Below are positions 13,882 through 21,135 of a stretch of DNA of 24,048 nucleotides, piece by piece. The notes under the pieces were generated by a model, which had not been told where the DNA came from, did not search any database, and saw only the letters and a program-made list of their open reading frames with translations. The stretch's first letter is position 1. Each line of letters starts with the position of its first letter. Source of the stretch: Castellaniella defragrans_A (GTDB lineage: Bacteria; Pseudomonadota; Gammaproteobacteria; Burkholderiales; Burkholderiaceae_B); the NCBI RefSeq assembly GCF_040394755.1, contig NZ_JBEBRQ010000046.1, one strand, 5' to 3'. The position numbers were made by a program, and so were the translations under genes.

Positions 13882-14976
13882 TTAGCCTGTTTGGCGATGC
13901 CGCATGCAAAACATCAGCAGATTCTCCGCCAGATCCGGGCCTTTCGACAGGGAATCGGACCATTGCCGGCTGCGCTGCGACCAGGCCTCGCAGGCCGGCG
14001 CCTCGAGGGCCCGCGTGAGAGCTTGCGCGCAGGCCGTGTCGTCGTGGCCGTTCCAGGCCCGTATCGCCTCGGCGGCGGGGGGCGGCAGCGCGGCGAGCGC
14101 CAGCCAGGCCTCGAGTTTGTCGAGGTGCGCATCGTCGGCCTGGCGGTAGATGTGCCAGAGCAGAGGAACGCCCGCCCAGAGGGCGCGGACCAGCGAGTCC
14201 TCGCCGCGCACGATGTTCAGGTCGCAGCACCACAGCAGGTCGTCGAAACGCTGCTGGGCAACGAAGGGAATGGTCTGGACCCGCAGTGCGCCGTTGCTGG
14301 CGAGTCCTGCGGGCGCGGCGCCCGGGACCAGTAGCAGGGTGGGGCGGCGGTCCGCCGCGAGCGTGCGTTGCAGGCCCGCCAGGGGGGCGTGCGGATAGCA
14401 GAACAGCAGGGCCACCCGGGCCTCGTCGGCCAGGCCGCCGAAATCCTGGCCGGTCAGTTTGCGCAGGCGCTGCCGCCGGCTGATCGAGCGCGCGGCGTCG
14501 CGCCGGGCGATCAGCCCGGGTTCGCGCAGCAGGCCGCCGGTGCCTGCGACGAAGCCGGGAAAATAGAAATATTTCGGGATGCCATCGGCCTGGGGCGAGG
14601 GCAGGCCGTGGCAACCGGGAATCCACTGTTCGGCGCTGAGATATTCGAGATTGATCCAGAGGCAGCCGCGCCCGCGCATGGCGGCCCGGTAGGGGGCGGG
14701 AAGCGTGCAGGCAAAGGCTTCCACGACCACGCCGCCCGCCGGCGGCTGGGCAGTTTCGGCGCGCGCCCAGGGCAGGATTCGGACTGCGTCGATCATCTGC
14801 TCTGCCGCCGAGGTATCGACCGCCGGCACGATTTTCCCGAGTGCTCCGAGGTCGTCGATCCACAGCCTGACGTTGTGGTCATCGGCGGCGAGCCTGGCGG
14901 CAAGCCGCCAGCAGACGCCGGCGTCGCCCAGGTTGTCGATCACCCGGCAGAATAGATCGAAGGCGGTTCGCGGCAT
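13882..14976 (-). CDS. earP: EarP, EF-P arginine rhamnosyltransferase
   Basis: This 364-residue cytoplasmic inverting glycosyltransferase (formerly DUF2331, GT104) moves rhamnose from dTDP-rhamnose to Arg32 of EF-P. The N-terminal block VIDNLGDAGVCWRLA provides the two catalytic-region aspartates (D14, D18). WINLEYLSAEQW (107-118) and the C-terminal NIVRGEDSLVRALWAG with E259 are family hallmarks; the Glu is in the nucleotide-sugar pocket of characterised EarP. The start at 14976 gives a conventional N-terminus. It lies 28 bases after the DUF2863 gene and 70 bases before efp, so the three are probably one transcript. The protein contains PPP at 298-300. Confidence 0.95.
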   Translation of the reverse strand: MPRTAFDLFCRVIDNLGDAGVCWRLAARLAADDHNVRLWIDDLGALGKIVPAVDTSAAEQMIDAVRILPWARAETAQPPAGGVVVEAFACTLPAPYRAAMRGRGCLWINLEYLSAEQWIPGCHGLPSPQADGIPKYFYFPGFVAGTGGLLREPGLIARRDAARSISRRQRLRKLTGQDFGGLADEARVALLFCYPHAPLAGLQRTLAADRRPTLLLVPGAAPAGLASNGALRVQTIPFVAQQRFDDLLWCCDLNIVRGEDSLVRALWAGVPLLWHIYRQADDAHLDKLEAWLALAALPPPAAEAIRAWNGHDDTACAQALTRALEAPACEAWSQRSRQWSDSLSKGPDLAENLLMFCMRHRQTG

Positions 14977-15004
14977 CGGGATATTCGCGCCCTGATGAGA
15001 AAAT

Positions 15005-16210
15005 CTAGTGGAAATGCATGGGTTCCGGGTCGATTTCCTCGGGTAGTTCGGGATGCTGCATTTCGCCCAGCATGTTGGGGAAATAGGGGGTGCCGCAGTC
15101 GTCGCAGAATTCGAGCGCCTGCACGCCTGGCAGGCGGCGGATGTCCTGGATGCCTTCCTCGCGCAGCAGGGCGGCGATTTCCTCCCAGGTGTTGACCTGG
15201 TCGTCGGTGCTGGGCTCGGGCGAGGCCTCCTCGCGGTTGAGGGCCGGCCAGACGCAGCCGTAGATCACATCGTTGTTCTCGCGCGTGCAGAATCCGACCC
15301 GGTACTCCTCGATGCTTTGCTCGCCGCAGGCGACGATGGCCACGCGCAGGTCCTTGGCGGAAATGTGCCCGGCCGTTTGCAGCCAGGCCACCGCGGCTTT
15401 GAGCGAGAGCGGGCGGATGCGCTGGTCGGCCAGGCGGGTGCTGGTGTAGTAGGCCTCGGGTTGCAGGTATTCGACCTGGCAGCCCGTGAAAACCGGATCC
15501 AGGAGTCGGGCGCAGTTTGCGCGCCAGCGGGTCGCGGATTCTTCGCGCAGATCGGCGGGGCGCTCGGCTTGGGCGTCCTGCCAGCGAAACAGCGCCTGGC
15601 CCTTGGGGACGACGATGGCTCCCACGAGAAACAGCACATCGGCCAGCAGATTGTCGGGTTGCTCGGTCTCGCCCCGGATCGGCGTATTCTGGGTGCCGTC
15701 CAGAGCGCGCAGGGCCAGATTGTGGGCCCAGGCGCGGGTTTCGTGGAAGGATTGCGGCAAGCCCTCGAAGCGGACCAGTTCAGGCAATAGCGCCAGCCGG
15801 GCGTCCGGGGCTGCGACCGAATCCGCCAGCAGGGCCTGTAGCTCGCCGACCTGATTCGCGCTCAGCGTGCCCTCGGGCAGCCTGTAGCGCGTCCAGGCCA
15901 GGATAGGCGCGGAAAACAGCAGGATATCCCAGGCTTGGCCCTGGTGGGTGAAGCACAAGGATTCGGAATGGTTTTCGGCTTGTTCGACCAGGACCTCGTA
16001 GGCCTGCGAACGATTGTCCATGAGATGGTCGAGAGCCGACTCGATGGTGCGCCCGGGCTTGCCCGCGAGAGCGCGGTCCAGCAGGAGGCCGAGCTGATGT
16101 TCCCAGTATTCGTCCTCGAGGCGGCTACCCGAGCGCGCCAGCGCATCGGCCAGGGCGATCAGGGAACGGGATGGGCGGGAGAGATGTGCGAGACGGGAGG
16201 AGGATGCCAT
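15005..16210 (-). CDS. DUF2863-like protein of unknown function
   Basis: This 401-residue soluble protein has no signal peptide or membrane segment. I recognise it as probably DUF2863, a Burkholderiales-restricted family without known function. Visible features are a helical N-terminal half, an acidic linker around EASPEPSTDDQVNTWEE, and a C-terminal CDDCGTPYFPN motif that could bind a metal. The chain ends in PEPMHFH. The start at 16210 begins MASSSRL; the frame is open further upstream but that stretch has low-complexity, non-family character. It is immediately upstream of earP and efp on the same strand, so a link to translation is possible but unproven. Confidence 0.7.
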   Translation of the reverse strand: MASSSRLAHLSRPSRSLIALADALARSGSRLEDEYWEHQLGLLLDRALAGKPGRTIESALDHLMDNRSQAYEVLVEQAENHSESLCFTHQGQAWDILLFSAPILAWTRYRLPEGTLSANQVGELQALLADSVAAPDARLALLPELVRFEGLPQSFHETRAWAHNLALRALDGTQNTPIRGETEQPDNLLADVLFLVGAIVVPKGQALFRWQDAQAERPADLREESATRWRANCARLLDPVFTGCQVEYLQPEAYYTSTRLADQRIRPLSLKAAVAWLQTAGHISAKDLRVAIVACGEQSIEEYRVGFCTRENNDVIYGCVWPALNREEASPEPSTDDQVNTWEEIAALLREEGIQDIRRLPGVQALEFCDDCGTPYFPNMLGEMQHPELPEEIDPEPMHFH

Positions 16211-16234
16211 GACAAACGGACAAAGAGCGACAGA

Positions 16235-16317
16235 CTGCCGGGGAATCCCTGAATAAGCCCGGCAGAAAGCAGGCGCTTGCGGTACCGGGCTTGTTCGGGG
16301 GTTCCCTAGTGTACCGC
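16235..16317. other. paired inverted repeats upstream of the DUF2863 gene
   Basis: Two perfect inverted repeats lie in the 239-base gap between the DUF2863 start and the acnB stop. One is CTGCCGGG/CCCGGCAG (16235-16242 with 16258-16265) and the other GCGGTAC/GTACCGC (16279-16285 with 16311-16317). They could fold in the DUF2863 leader. No clear -10/-35 pair was found for that gene. Confidence 0.3.
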
Positions 16318-16357
16318 CTGCCCGTTGTTCGCGTCCTGCTGCGGCTGTCTGAATGAA

Positions 16358-16397
16358 CCGGGGGTGGAGCGGTCCGTGAAGACCGCCCCACCCCCGG
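16358..16397 (-). terminator. long GC hairpin downstream of acnB
   Basis: A 17-bp stem (16358-16374 with 16381-16397) has one mismatch and a six-base loop, 53 bases past the acnB stop. On the minus strand it is not followed by a T-run, so it may be a terminator of the U-poor kind or an mRNA 3' stabiliser. A smaller six-base-pair hairpin (16404-16421) sits between it and acnB. Confidence 0.55.
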
Positions 16398-16449
16398 GCG
16401 CATCGCGGCATGCAGGCCGCGAGGTGGGGAGATGTGCGCCTTGGCTCGG

Positions 16450-19035
16450 TCAGGCCTTGACGGTATCGGCCACCGCGGTGAAGTCCTCGATCTGGTCGAA
16501 GTTCATGTAGCGGTAGATCCGGTCACCGTCCTTGGCCAGCAGGCCCACGTCGGCCAGGTATTCCTCGCGTGTCGGGATACGGCCCAGGCGTGAGCAGATC
16601 GCGGCCAGTTCCGCCGAACCCAGGAAGACGTTGGTGTTCTTGCCCAGGCGGTTGGGGAAGTTGCGCGTGCTGGTCGAGAACACGGTGGCGCCTTCGCGCA
16701 CCTGCGCCTGGTTGCCCATGCACAGCGAGCAGCCCGGCATCTCCATGCGCGCGCCGGCGGTGCCGAAGGTGCCGTAGTGGCCTTCCTTGGTGAGTTCGCC
16801 GGCGTCCATCTTGGTGGGCGGGGCCACCCAGAGCCTGGAGGGCAGGTCGCGCTTGCCTTCGAGCAGCTTGGCGGCCGCGCGGAAGTGACCGATATTGGTC
16901 ATGCAGCTGCCGATGAAGACCTCGTCGATCTTGGTGCCGGCCACATCCGACAGAGTCTTGACGTCGTCGGGATCGTTCGGGCAAGCGACGATGGGCTCTT
17001 TGATGTCGGCCAGGTCGATCTCGATCACCGCGGCGTAGTCGGCATTGGCGTCGGGCTCGACGAGTTGCGGGTCGGCCAGCCAGGCCTCCATGGCCTTGAT
17101 GCGGCGCGTCAGTGTGCGCGCGTCCTGGTAGCCGTTGGCGATCATCCACTTCAGCAGCGTGATGTTGCTGTTGAGGTATTCGATGATGGGTTCCTTGTTC
17201 AGGCGCACCGTGCAGGCCGCGGCCGAGCGTTCGGCCGACGCGTCGGAAAGCTCGAACGCCTGCTCGATCTTGAGGTTGGGCAGCCCTTCGATTTCGAGGA
17301 TGCGGCCCGAGAAGGCGTTTTTCTTGCCTTTCTTTTCGACCGTCAGCAGGCCTTGCTTGATGGCGTACAGGGGAATGGCGTTGACCAGGTCACGCAGGGT
17401 GACGCCGGGCTGCATCTGGCCCTTGAAGCGCACCAGAACCGATTCGGGCATGTCCAGCGGCATCACGCCGGTGGCCGCGGCAAAGGCCACCAGGCCCGAG
17501 CCGGCGGGGAAGCTGATGCCGATGGGGAAGCGCGTGTGCGAGTCGCCGCCGGTGCCCACGGTGTCGGGCAGCAGCATGCGGTTGAGCCACGAGTGGATCA
17601 CGCCGTCGCCCGGACGCAGCGAGACGCCGCCGCGGGTGCTGATGAATTCGGGCAGCGTGTGGTGCGTCTTGACGTCCACGGGCTTCGGGTAGGCGGCGGT
17701 GTGGCAGAACGACTGCATCACCAGGTCGGCCGAGAAGCCCAGGCAGGCCAGGTCCTTGAGTTCGTCGCGGGTCATGGGGCCGGTGGTGTCCTGGCTGCCG
17801 ACCGAGGTCATGCGCGGTTCGCAGTAGGTGCCGGGGCGCACGCCCTGGCCTTCGGGCAGGCCGCAGGCGCGGCCGACCAGTTTCTGGGCGATCGAGAAGC
17901 CCTTGCCGTTGTCGACGGGGCTCTCGGGCAGGCGGAACAGGGTGGTCGGCGGCAGGCCCAGCGCGGCGCGCGCCTTGGCCGTCAGGCCGCGGCCGATGAT
18001 CAGCGGGATGCGGCCGCCGGCCCGGACTTCGTCGAGCAGCACGTCGGACTTGAGTTGGAACTCCGAGATGACCTTGCCGTCCTTGAGGGCCTTGCCCTCG
18101 TAGGGACGCAGTTCGATCACGTCGCCCATGTTCATGGCCGAGACGTCGAGCTCGATGGGCAGGGCGCCGGAGTCTTCCATGGTGTTGTAGAAGATGGGGG
18201 CGATCTTGCCGCCCAGGCAGACGCCGCCGAAGCGTTTGTTGGGCACGAAGGGGATGTCTTCGCCGGTGTGCCAGATCACCGAATTGGTAGCGGACTTGCG
18301 CGAAGATCCGGTGCCGACCACATCGCCGACGTAGGCAACCAGATGGCCCTTGGCCTTGAGCTGGTCGATGAATTTGATGGGGCCGACCTTGCCGGGGGCG
18401 TCGGGTTCGATGCCGTCGCGCGGGTTCTTGAGCATGGCCAGCGCGTGCAGCGGGATGTCGGGGCGGCTCCAGGCGTCGGGCGCCGGCGACAGGTCGTCGG
18501 TATTGGTTTCGCCCGTGACCTTGAAGACGGTGAGGGTCAGGCTTTGCGGGACCTCGGGGCGGCTGGTGAACCATTCGGCGTCGGCCCAGCTCTGCAGCAC
18601 GGCCTTGGCGTGGATGTTGCCGGCCTTGGCTTTTTCCTCGACGTCGTGGAAGGCGTCGAAGATCAGCAGGGTCTTTTTCAGGCCCTCGGCGGCCACGGGG
18701 GCCAGCTCGGCGTGATCCAGCAGTTCGATCAGGGCGCTGATGTTGTAGCCGCCCAGCATCGTGCCCAGCAGTTCGGTGGCGTGTTTGCCGCTGATCAGGG
18801 GACAGGTTTCTTTGCCCAGGGCCACGGCGGCCAAGTAGGATGCCTTGACGCTGGCGGCCTCGTCCACGCCGGCGGGCACGCGGTGGGTAAAGAGATCCAG
18901 CAGGAATTGTTCCTCACCCTTGGGCGGGTTTTTCAGCAGTTCGATCAGCGCGGCGGTCTGTTGCGCGGTGAGTGGCAGCGGGGGAATGCCGATGGCTTCG
19001 CGCGCGGCGGCTTCGGTGCGGTAGGAATCCAGCAT
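16450..19035 (-). CDS. acnB: aconitate hydratase B
   Basis: This 861-residue AcnB interconverts citrate and isocitrate in the TCA cycle and can hydrate 2-methyl-cis-aconitate in the 2-methylcitrate cycle. The order is AcnB-specific: an N-terminal HEAT-like domain (about 1-160), the swivel domain, then the three catalytic domains. Fe-S ligands are in GSCMTN (Cys near 711) and CSLCMGN (C769, C772), the same spacing as E. coli AcnB. The length equals the usual 860-865. The start MLDSYRTEAAAREAIGIPPL is canonical, though its Shine-Dalgarno is weak. Its promoter region carries a sharp palindrome (see 19083-19134). Confidence 0.97.
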   Translation of the reverse strand: MLDSYRTEAAAREAIGIPPLPLTAQQTAALIELLKNPPKGEEQFLLDLFTHRVPAGVDEAASVKASYLAAVALGKETCPLISGKHATELLGTMLGGYNISALIELLDHAELAPVAAEGLKKTLLIFDAFHDVEEKAKAGNIHAKAVLQSWADAEWFTSRPEVPQSLTLTVFKVTGETNTDDLSPAPDAWSRPDIPLHALAMLKNPRDGIEPDAPGKVGPIKFIDQLKAKGHLVAYVGDVVGTGSSRKSATNSVIWHTGEDIPFVPNKRFGGVCLGGKIAPIFYNTMEDSGALPIELDVSAMNMGDVIELRPYEGKALKDGKVISEFQLKSDVLLDEVRAGGRIPLIIGRGLTAKARAALGLPPTTLFRLPESPVDNGKGFSIAQKLVGRACGLPEGQGVRPGTYCEPRMTSVGSQDTTGPMTRDELKDLACLGFSADLVMQSFCHTAAYPKPVDVKTHHTLPEFISTRGGVSLRPGDGVIHSWLNRMLLPDTVGTGGDSHTRFPIGISFPAGSGLVAFAAATGVMPLDMPESVLVRFKGQMQPGVTLRDLVNAIPLYAIKQGLLTVEKKGKKNAFSGRILEIEGLPNLKIEQAFELSDASAERSAAACTVRLNKEPIIEYLNSNITLLKWMIANGYQDARTLTRRIKAMEAWLADPQLVEPDANADYAAVIEIDLADIKEPIVACPNDPDDVKTLSDVAGTKIDEVFIGSCMTNIGHFRAAAKLLEGKRDLPSRLWVAPPTKMDAGELTKEGHYGTFGTAGARMEMPGCSLCMGNQAQVREGATVFSTSTRNFPNRLGKNTNVFLGSAELAAICSRLGRIPTREEYLADVGLLAKDGDRIYRYMNFDQIEDFTAVADTVKA

Positions 19036-19082
19036 GTCGGGGCTCTAGAAAGAAGGGGTTCAGGGAACTTGGGTCTGCTGCT

Positions 19083-19134
19083 ATTTTACGGGGTGGCGGG
19101 GTTTCAGGCAATGGTCTTATATAAGACATAAGAC
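19083..19134 (-). promoter_or_regulatory. acnB promoter with palindromic operator
   Basis: The minus strand shows -35 TTGCCT (19106-19111), a 17-bp spacer and -10 TAAAAT (19083-19088), with a start near 19076. Directly upstream is the perfect 14-bp palindrome GTCTTATATAAGAC (19114-19127), followed by an extra direct half-site ATAAGAC (19128-19134). Its centre is about 44 bases before the predicted start. This looks like a dedicated transcription-factor site; the protein is not identified. Confidence 0.65.
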
Positions 19135-19192
19135 ACGACTGAGGTGGGGCCGGGTTTCTTGAGCCGGAGTGTCCGGCGCCCTGGATTGCCGT

Positions 19193-19468
19193 TCAGTCCA
19201 GCAGGTCCTGGTATTCCGGGTTGCGCCGCATGAAGGCGGCGACATAGGGGCAGACGGGGTCCACGCGCCAGCCCTTGGCCCGGACGGTTTCCAGACCGGC
19301 GCGGACCAGATCCGCCGCGATGCCCCGGCCCCCGACCGGGTCGGGGACGCCGGTATGGGTAAAGGCGGCCGTGCCGTTGTCCAGGGTGTAGTTCAGCACG
19401 CAGTGGTGCCCGTCCTCGGTCCATTCGAAACAATGGCGGGCTTCGTCGTGGTGTATGGCGCGTGTCAT
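19193..19468 (-). CDS. small GNAT-like N-acetyltransferase domain protein (COG2388 type)
   Basis: This 91-residue protein matches the short GNAT-like family (COG2388, related to human NATD1). It has a beta-strand-rich N-terminus (HCVLNYTLDNGTAAFTHT), the acetyl-CoA loop region GVPDPVGGRGIAADLVRAG, and the hallmark end CPYVAAFMRRNPEYQDLL. The substrate is unknown. It lies between prpD and acnB on the same strand. Two strong hairpins separate it from prpD, and 157 bases separate it from acnB. Whether it shares the prpD transcript is unclear. Confidence 0.8.
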   Translation of the reverse strand: MTRAIHHDEARHCFEWTEDGHHCVLNYTLDNGTAAFTHTGVPDPVGGRGIAADLVRAGLETVRAKGWRVDPVCPYVAAFMRRNPEYQDLLD

Positions 19469-19486
19469 GGTGTTCCTTTGTGCCGG

Positions 19487-19578
19487 GTGTCCCGCATGGA
19501 TCAGCGGGGCGGGACACTGACGGGGTCCGATGTGGTGTGGCGCGCGGCCCCGCCGGGCATGTGCCGGAGGGGCCGCGC
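19487..19578. terminator. two strong hairpins between prpD and the GNAT gene
   Basis: The gap of about 117 bases holds a nine-base-pair stem GTGTCCCGC/GCGGGACAC (19487-19495 with 19509-19517). It also holds a ten-base-pair stem GCGCGGCCCC/GGGGCCGCGC (19542-19551 with 19569-19578) with an inner CCGG/CCGG pairing. Neither has a T-run on the minus strand. The second sits 7 bases after the prpD stop and is a likely transcript end or 3' protection element. Confidence 0.5.
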
Positions 19579-19585
19579 CGGGGCC

Positions 19586-21037
19586 TCAGATGACGTACAG
19601 ATCCACGTACTCGTGGACCGGCATGGCTTCGAGCGTCTTTTGATCCAGGGATACGTCCAGGATACACTGCTGCTGGCGCGCCGGGAACTGGCGCGCGAGA
19701 TTGGTGCGGAACTTGGCCTCGAGCAGCGGGATGCCGTCCTTGCGGCGGCGCTTGTGGCCGATCGGGTATTCGCAGACGATTTCGTCCAGGCGCGTGCCGT
19801 CCTTGAATTCGACGGTCAGCGCGTTGGCGATGGAGCGTTTTTCCGGGTCGTGATAGTCGGCTGTGAAGGCCGGGTCCTCGACGCAGACGATCTTGTCGCG
19901 CAGCGCATCGATGCGCGGATCGGCCGCGATGCCGTCCTCATAGTCGGCGGCCGTCAGGCGGCCGAAGATCACCGGGACGGCGACCATGTACTGCACGCAG
20001 TGGTCGCGGTCGGCGGGGTTGTTCAGCGGGCCTTTCTTGTCGATGATGCGGATGCAGGCCTCGTGGGTGCGGATGGTGATCCTGGCGATGTCGGCATCGG
20101 TCTTGCCCAGGGCCTTGAGCTGGTCGTGCAGCTGCATCGCGCATTCCACGGCGGTCTGCGAGTGGAACTCGGCCGGGAAGGAGATCTTGAACAGCACGTT
20201 TTCCATGACGTAGCTGCCGTAGGGCCGCTGAAACTTGAAGGGCTGGCCCTTGAACAGCACGTCGTAGAAGCCCCAGGTCGGCGCCGTCAGCACCGAGGGG
20301 TAGCCCATTTCGCCGGTACGGGCCATCAGGGCCAGGCGCACGGCGCGGCTGGTGGCGTCGCCCGCGGCCCAGGACTTGCGGCTGCCGGTGTTGGGGGCGT
20401 GGCGGTAGGTGCGCAGGCTCTGGCCGTCGACCCAGGCCAGGGAGACCGCGTTGATGGTTTCCTCGCGCGACAGGCCCAGCATCTGCGAGACCACGGCCGT
20501 CGAGGCGACCTTGACCAGCACGACATGGTCCAGGCCGACCTTGTTGAACGAGTTTTCCAGCGCGATGCAGCCCTGGATTTCATGCGCCTTGATCATGCCT
20601 TCGAGCACGGCGCGCATGGTCAGCGGCGCCTTGCCGGCGGCCACGGCGTTGCGCGAGAGCCAGTCGGCCACCGCCAGGATGCCGCCCAGATTGTCCGAAG
20701 GGTGGCCCCATTCGGCCGCCAGCCAGGTGTCGTTGAAGTCCAGCCAGCGGATCATGGCGCCGATATTGAAGGCGGCCTGCACCGGGTCGAGCTGGAATTG
20801 CGTGCCGGGCACCTTGGCGCCATGGGGAACCACGGTGCCCGGCACGATGGGGCCCAGCAGCTTGCGGCAGGCTGGGTATTGCAGCGCTTCCAGCCCGCAG
20901 CCCAGGGTGTCGATCAGGCAGTTGCGGGCCGTTTCGTAGGCCAGGTCGCTGTCGATGTCATGGTTCAGGACGTAATCGACGATATCGACCAGTACCTGGT
21001 CCGGATCGGGGCGTAGGTTCGAAATGGGACTGGACAT
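19586..21037 (-). CDS. prpD: 2-methylcitrate dehydratase PrpD (MmgE/PrpD family)
   Basis: This 483-residue protein, the same length as E. coli PrpD, dehydrates 2-methylcitrate to 2-methyl-cis-aconitate in propionate breakdown. Conserved segments include RNCLIDTLGCGLEAL (38-52), MIRWLDFNDTWLAAEWGHPSD (two overlapping family motifs, about 95-115), ALENSFNKVGLDHV and AGDATSRAVRLA. The start at 21037 is set by AAGGAG (21044-21049) 6 bases upstream; an ATG at 21073 has no such site. It diverges from gntR-acnD across a 97-base gap holding operator-like sites. prpB and prpC are not in the window. Confidence 0.93.
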   Translation of the reverse strand: MSSPISNLRPDPDQVLVDIVDYVLNHDIDSDLAYETARNCLIDTLGCGLEALQYPACRKLLGPIVPGTVVPHGAKVPGTQFQLDPVQAAFNIGAMIRWLDFNDTWLAAEWGHPSDNLGGILAVADWLSRNAVAAGKAPLTMRAVLEGMIKAHEIQGCIALENSFNKVGLDHVVLVKVASTAVVSQMLGLSREETINAVSLAWVDGQSLRTYRHAPNTGSRKSWAAGDATSRAVRLALMARTGEMGYPSVLTAPTWGFYDVLFKGQPFKFQRPYGSYVMENVLFKISFPAEFHSQTAVECAMQLHDQLKALGKTDADIARITIRTHEACIRIIDKKGPLNNPADRDHCVQYMVAVPVIFGRLTAADYEDGIAADPRIDALRDKIVCVEDPAFTADYHDPEKRSIANALTVEFKDGTRLDEIVCEYPIGHKRRRKDGIPLLEAKFRTNLARQFPARQQQCILDVSLDQKTLEAMPVHEYVDLYVI

Positions 21038-21061
21038 GGCAGGCTCCTTGGGGTGGGCGAT

Positions 21062-21075
21062 GATTGTTGACAATC
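21062..21075. promoter_or_regulatory. operator-like palindrome, site 1, prpD-gntR gap
   Basis: GATTGTTGACAATC has six-base arms and the GT-N2-AC core typical of FadR-subfamily GntR regulators. It lies 25 bases upstream of the prpD ATG, where a bound repressor would block prpD. A TTGACA sequence (21067-21072) inside it could also be a -35 box, but no good -10 follows at the right distance. Confidence 0.6.
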
Positions 21076-21098
21076 TAGCCTGAAAATCCCGATATGGC

Positions 21099-21104
21099 TA
21101 TAAT
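21099..21104 (+). promoter_or_regulatory. -10 box of the gntR-acnD promoter
   Basis: A perfect TATAAT gives a predicted start near 21111, 24 bases before the gntR ATG. The -35 position (21076-21081, TAGCCT) matches only three of six bases, so the promoter may need help or be naturally weak. Confidence 0.45.
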
Positions 21105-21126
21105 TTGCGCACTTGTAACGCGGTAA

Positions 21127-21135
21127 TTGTCGACA
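21127..21135. promoter_or_regulatory. operator-like palindrome, site 2, overlapping the gntR start codon
   Basis: TTGTCGACA contains a perfect eight-base palindrome and matches site 1 (TTGTTGACA, 21064-21072) in eight of nine bases. The two are 63 bp apart, six helical turns. It lies just downstream of the predicted gntR transcription start and touches the ATG, a position suited to autorepression. Confidence 0.55.

Noticed and set aside
16777..19131. A 784-codon plus-strand open frame opposite acnB
   Set aside because: Antisense shadow of a well-supported gene, with the same GC-driven composition and no domain.
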